A stretch of 64,000 bases of DNA from Roseovarius albus (GTDB lineage: Bacteria > Pseudomonadota > Alphaproteobacteria > Rhodobacterales > Rhodobacteraceae). The position numbers and the translations under genes were made by a program. This document shows positions 61,941 through 64,000 of this stretch, one piece after another; within the stretch, counting starts at the first letter, position 1, and every line of letters starts with the position of its first letter. Location: positions 40,514 to 104,513 of the forward strand of contig NZ_FWFX01000014.1 in the NCBI RefSeq assembly GCF_900172335.1, given 5' to 3'. Below the pieces are notes generated by a model. It had not been told where the DNA came from, ran no database searches, and worked only from the letters and a program-made list of their open reading frames with translations.

Positions 61941-63509
61941 TTATTTAGAGCCGGTCTGCTCTAGGATTTTGTCCTTGGCGTCGCCGATCGTGAAGCTACC
62001 CGGTTTCTGACGAGGCGGAAATTCTTCGAATGTTGCAAGAAACTTCCCGACATAATCCGCTGCTGGTAGCAAAAGATAAACGCGGTCGATGTACCAGTCC
62101 CAATATGTGTTGGATGTGATATTGGATCGCTCATATGGGTCACGCCGCAGATTGAAGAGGAGTGGAATGCGCAGCTCTGTCCAAGGCTCAGCCCATGCCC
62201 GCAAAGTCTGGGGATAGCGGTGCTCAAGGAAGATCGCCTTCCAATCGTTATAACGAAGCGCGGTCAGGTCGCCATCATCCGAGAAATAGAAAATCTCGTT
62301 TCGTGGTGATGCCGCTTCCTCACCCAGCAGGTAACCAAGCGAATTATACCCATCCAGATGCACCTTGTAGCTGCGCCCAATCGCTTGAACGTCGCCGGCC
62401 AAAAGTTGTTCCTTGATGTCAGGAACACCCGCCATCGCCAGGAAAGTTGGCAACCAGTCCATGTGGTGCATAATTTCGTTCGACACGGTACCTGGTTCGA
62501 TTTTCCCGGGCCAACGCACCATCGCAGGAACCCGGAAACCACCTTCCCAGTTGGTGTTCTTCTCACCACGGAACGGTGTCATAGCGGCATCAGGCCACGT
62601 GTTCATATGAGGCCCGTTGTCTGTTGAGTATTGAACGAAAGTTTCGTCAGCAATACCCAGCTCATCCAACAGATCCAGCAACTGGCCCACATGCATGTCA
62701 TGTTCGATCATGCCAGCGGTGTATTCATCGGCGACACCGCCGATAATTTCGTTGGCCTGAGCCCGCATGTCATCTTTCACATGGGTTCGGAAATGCATTC
62801 GTGTGCCATTCCACCAGACAAACCATGGAACACCCTCTGCCTCTTTACGTTTAATAAAATCGATTGCCCCAGCAAGGGTTTCGTCATCCACAGTCTCCAT
62901 CCGCTTGCGCGTCAGTGGCCCCGTGTCTTCGATTGAACCATCAGCAGACGATTTAATCACACCCCGAGGACCGAATTGCTCGCGGAACGCTGGGTCAGCA
63001 GGATAATCCTCGTTCTCGGGCTCTTCCTCGGCATTCAAGTGGTAAAGGTTGCCAAAGAACTCATCAAAGCCATGATTTGTCGGCAGCATTTCATCCCGGT
63101 CACCCAAGTGGTTCTTGCCGAATTGACCCGTTGCATAGCCTTGCTCTTTCAAAAGGCCCGCGATGGTTGGGTCTTCAACCTGCATGCCTTCCGGGGCGCC
63201 AGGCATGCCCACCTTTGACAAGCCTGTGCGGAAGACCGACTGTCCCGTAATGAATGATGATCGACCAGCTGTGCAAGATTGCTCTGCATAGTAGTCGGTG
63301 AAAATCATCCCTTCATTGGCGACGCGGTCGATATTTGGCGTTCGATACCCCATCAGTCCCATCGTGTAGGCAGAGATATTCGATTGCCCGATATCATCAC
63401 CCCAGATCACAAGGATGTTCGGTTTCGACGCGTCCTGCGCCACCGACATTCCGGAGAATAAAATGAGTGCAGCAGACGCTTGCGTCAGCCTTCGTAATAA
63501 TTGTGACAT
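61941..63509 (-). CDS. Secreted arylsulfatase-family enzyme, second copy
   Basis: A 522-residue sulfatase with a signal peptide ending near SVAQ (residue 25). Metal Asp pair D38/D39 in VIWGDDIG; the nucleophile motif is SCTAGR with Cys79. FGKNHLGD and VQYSTDNGPHMN are further motifs. The start at 63509 has GGGGAG ten bases upstream; a six-residue longer frame is possible. It heads an operon with the HAD phosphatase. Different subfamily from the sulfatase at 2.8 kb. Confidence 0.9.
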   Translation of the reverse strand: MSQLLRRLTQASAALILFSGMSVAQDASKPNILVIWGDDIGQSNISAYTMGLMGYRTPNIDRVANEGMIFTDYYAEQSCTAGRSSFITGQSVFRTGLSKVGMPGAPEGMQVEDPTIAGLLKEQGYATGQFGKNHLGDRDEMLPTNHGFDEFFGNLYHLNAEEEPENEDYPADPAFREQFGPRGVIKSSADGSIEDTGPLTRKRMETVDDETLAGAIDFIKRKEAEGVPWFVWWNGTRMHFRTHVKDDMRAQANEIIGGVADEYTAGMIEHDMHVGQLLDLLDELGIADETFVQYSTDNGPHMNTWPDAAMTPFRGEKNTNWEGGFRVPAMVRWPGKIEPGTVSNEIMHHMDWLPTFLAMAGVPDIKEQLLAGDVQAIGRSYKVHLDGYNSLGYLLGEEAASPRNEIFYFSDDGDLTALRYNDWKAIFLEHRYPQTLRAWAEPWTELRIPLLFNLRRDPYERSNITSNTYWDWYIDRVYLLLPAADYVGKFLATFEEFPPRQKPGSFTIGDAKDKILEQTGSK

Positions 63510-63697
63510 ATCCAGTTGTCTCCCCATGGAAATTCGTCAATTTTACTGCCCGCTGCCTATTAAATTTGCCACGGCCTATATTTGGAGTTCGTTATTATTT
63601 GGCACGCATAAGCATCTTTTAATTGCAGGATTCTTCTAATGATTGCTTTACGATAACCCGACATTGGGCAATGTGTCATCCTTAGAATTTTTGTTTC

Positions 63698-63994
63698 CTA
63701 CAATGAACGTGCACCTTTACCGTTTCGCCACGAACGTGATTCAGTGCTTCGGTCGGGTCTTTCGTACAGATTGCAACGAATGTCCTGTGTGGATAGCCCC
63801 TGCATAGCAAGACATTTTTGAAATAATTTTGCACTGGTCAGAAGCAGACGTGTGTCCGGCCTGTTTGCGCGGCGCACGCGGCCGCTGGCCCTGATGGTTT
63901 CCGCAGGCCAAGTCCCATACGGGTTCTCGGACAACAAGGTGTCCTGGACATTCGACGGGGTGTCTTGGTTGGCGGGCTGACTGTGCTCCATCAT
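63698..63994 (-). CDS. Possible small protein at the window end
   Basis: A 98-residue frame near the right edge (MMEHSQPANQDTPSNVQ, then NPYGTWPAETIRASGRVRRAN). The C-terminal part has an unnatural composition (SRSWRNGKGARSL). No ribosome site is visible in the available sequence. Could be a real short gene or the remnant of one. Confidence 0.3.
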   Translation of the reverse strand: MMEHSQPANQDTPSNVQDTLLSENPYGTWPAETIRASGRVRRANRPDTRLLLTSAKLFQKCLAMQGLSTQDIRCNLYERPDRSTESRSWRNGKGARSL

Positions 63995-64000
63995 TTCAAG

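Overview
The window reads as a marine alphaproteobacterium of the roseobacter group (Rhodobacterales). The pointers are two adjacent DddQ-type DMSP lyase genes, a full Na+-translocating NADH:quinone reductase (nqr) operon, secreted sulfatases, a Rieske / dimethylglycine-dehydrogenase-like / enolase-superfamily catabolic island, and moderately GC-rich genes packed with 1, 4 or 8 base stop/start overlaps. The species cannot be fixed from the sequence alone. No insertion sequence, prophage, CRISPR array, rRNA or replication origin is visible. One tRNA (Leu, CAA) is present.

Layout. 1-4.5 kb (minus): sulfatase, beta-barrel protein, lipoprotein esterase and a small exported protein, with a divergent AraC regulator at 4.7 kb. 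6-10 kb (minus): a small lipoprotein, two tandem sulfotransferases and a TTG-started porin followed by a clear terminator. 10-18.7 kb (minus): a ten-gene operon starting with an RpiR-type regulator, then a Rieske oxygenase, GFA protein, HCCA-isomerase-like protein, Asp/Glu-racemase-like protein, sulfotransferase-like protein, aldehyde dehydrogenase, FrhB-like flavoprotein, carboxymuconolactone-decarboxylase-like protein and BKACE enzyme. 18.7-29.8 kb (plus): the divergent arm, with a dimethylglycine-dehydrogenase-like enzyme, a medium-chain dehydrogenase, two DddQ-like cupins, four enolase-superfamily paralogues, a DUF1801 protein and a GSA-type aminotransferase.

30-31.4 kb: two Imm11-like genes among GGTGGG hairpin repeats. 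31.4-39.5 kb: nqrM, apbE and a 62-residue membrane protein (minus), a CBS protein (plus), then nqrF-E-D-C-B-A (minus, transcribed A to F). 39.8-45.1 kb: a degenerate asparagine-synthetase-like protein, glutaredoxin, tRNA-Leu, a YqaA/DedA protein, DsbB, a LysR regulator and a divergent SDR with a small membrane protein. 45.2-47.3 kb: tandem universal stress proteins and a poorly coding stretch. 47.3-52 kb: an XRE regulator, an Lrp regulator and an arginase / CtlX / ornithine cyclodeaminase operon that converges on ornithine and then proline. 52-58.6 kb: a glycosyltransferase, a solute-binding protein, and ilv genes behind a classical leader-peptide attenuator, then a cold-shock-like protein and a second XRE regulator. 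58.8-64 kb: a second Rieske oxygenase, a MobA-like nucleotidyltransferase and a sulfatase / exported HAD phosphatase pair.

The most interesting unit is the 10-30 kb divergent island. Its parts suggest demethylation and breakdown of methylated onium compounds (betaine-like and DMSP-like osmolytes): a Rieske enzyme and a folate-type amine dehydrogenase to remove methyl groups, a GFA protein fitting formaldehyde release, DMSP-lyase-like cupins, epimerase-like enolases, and downstream aldehyde, beta-keto-acid and amino-acid enzymes. The exact substrate is not known from the sequence.
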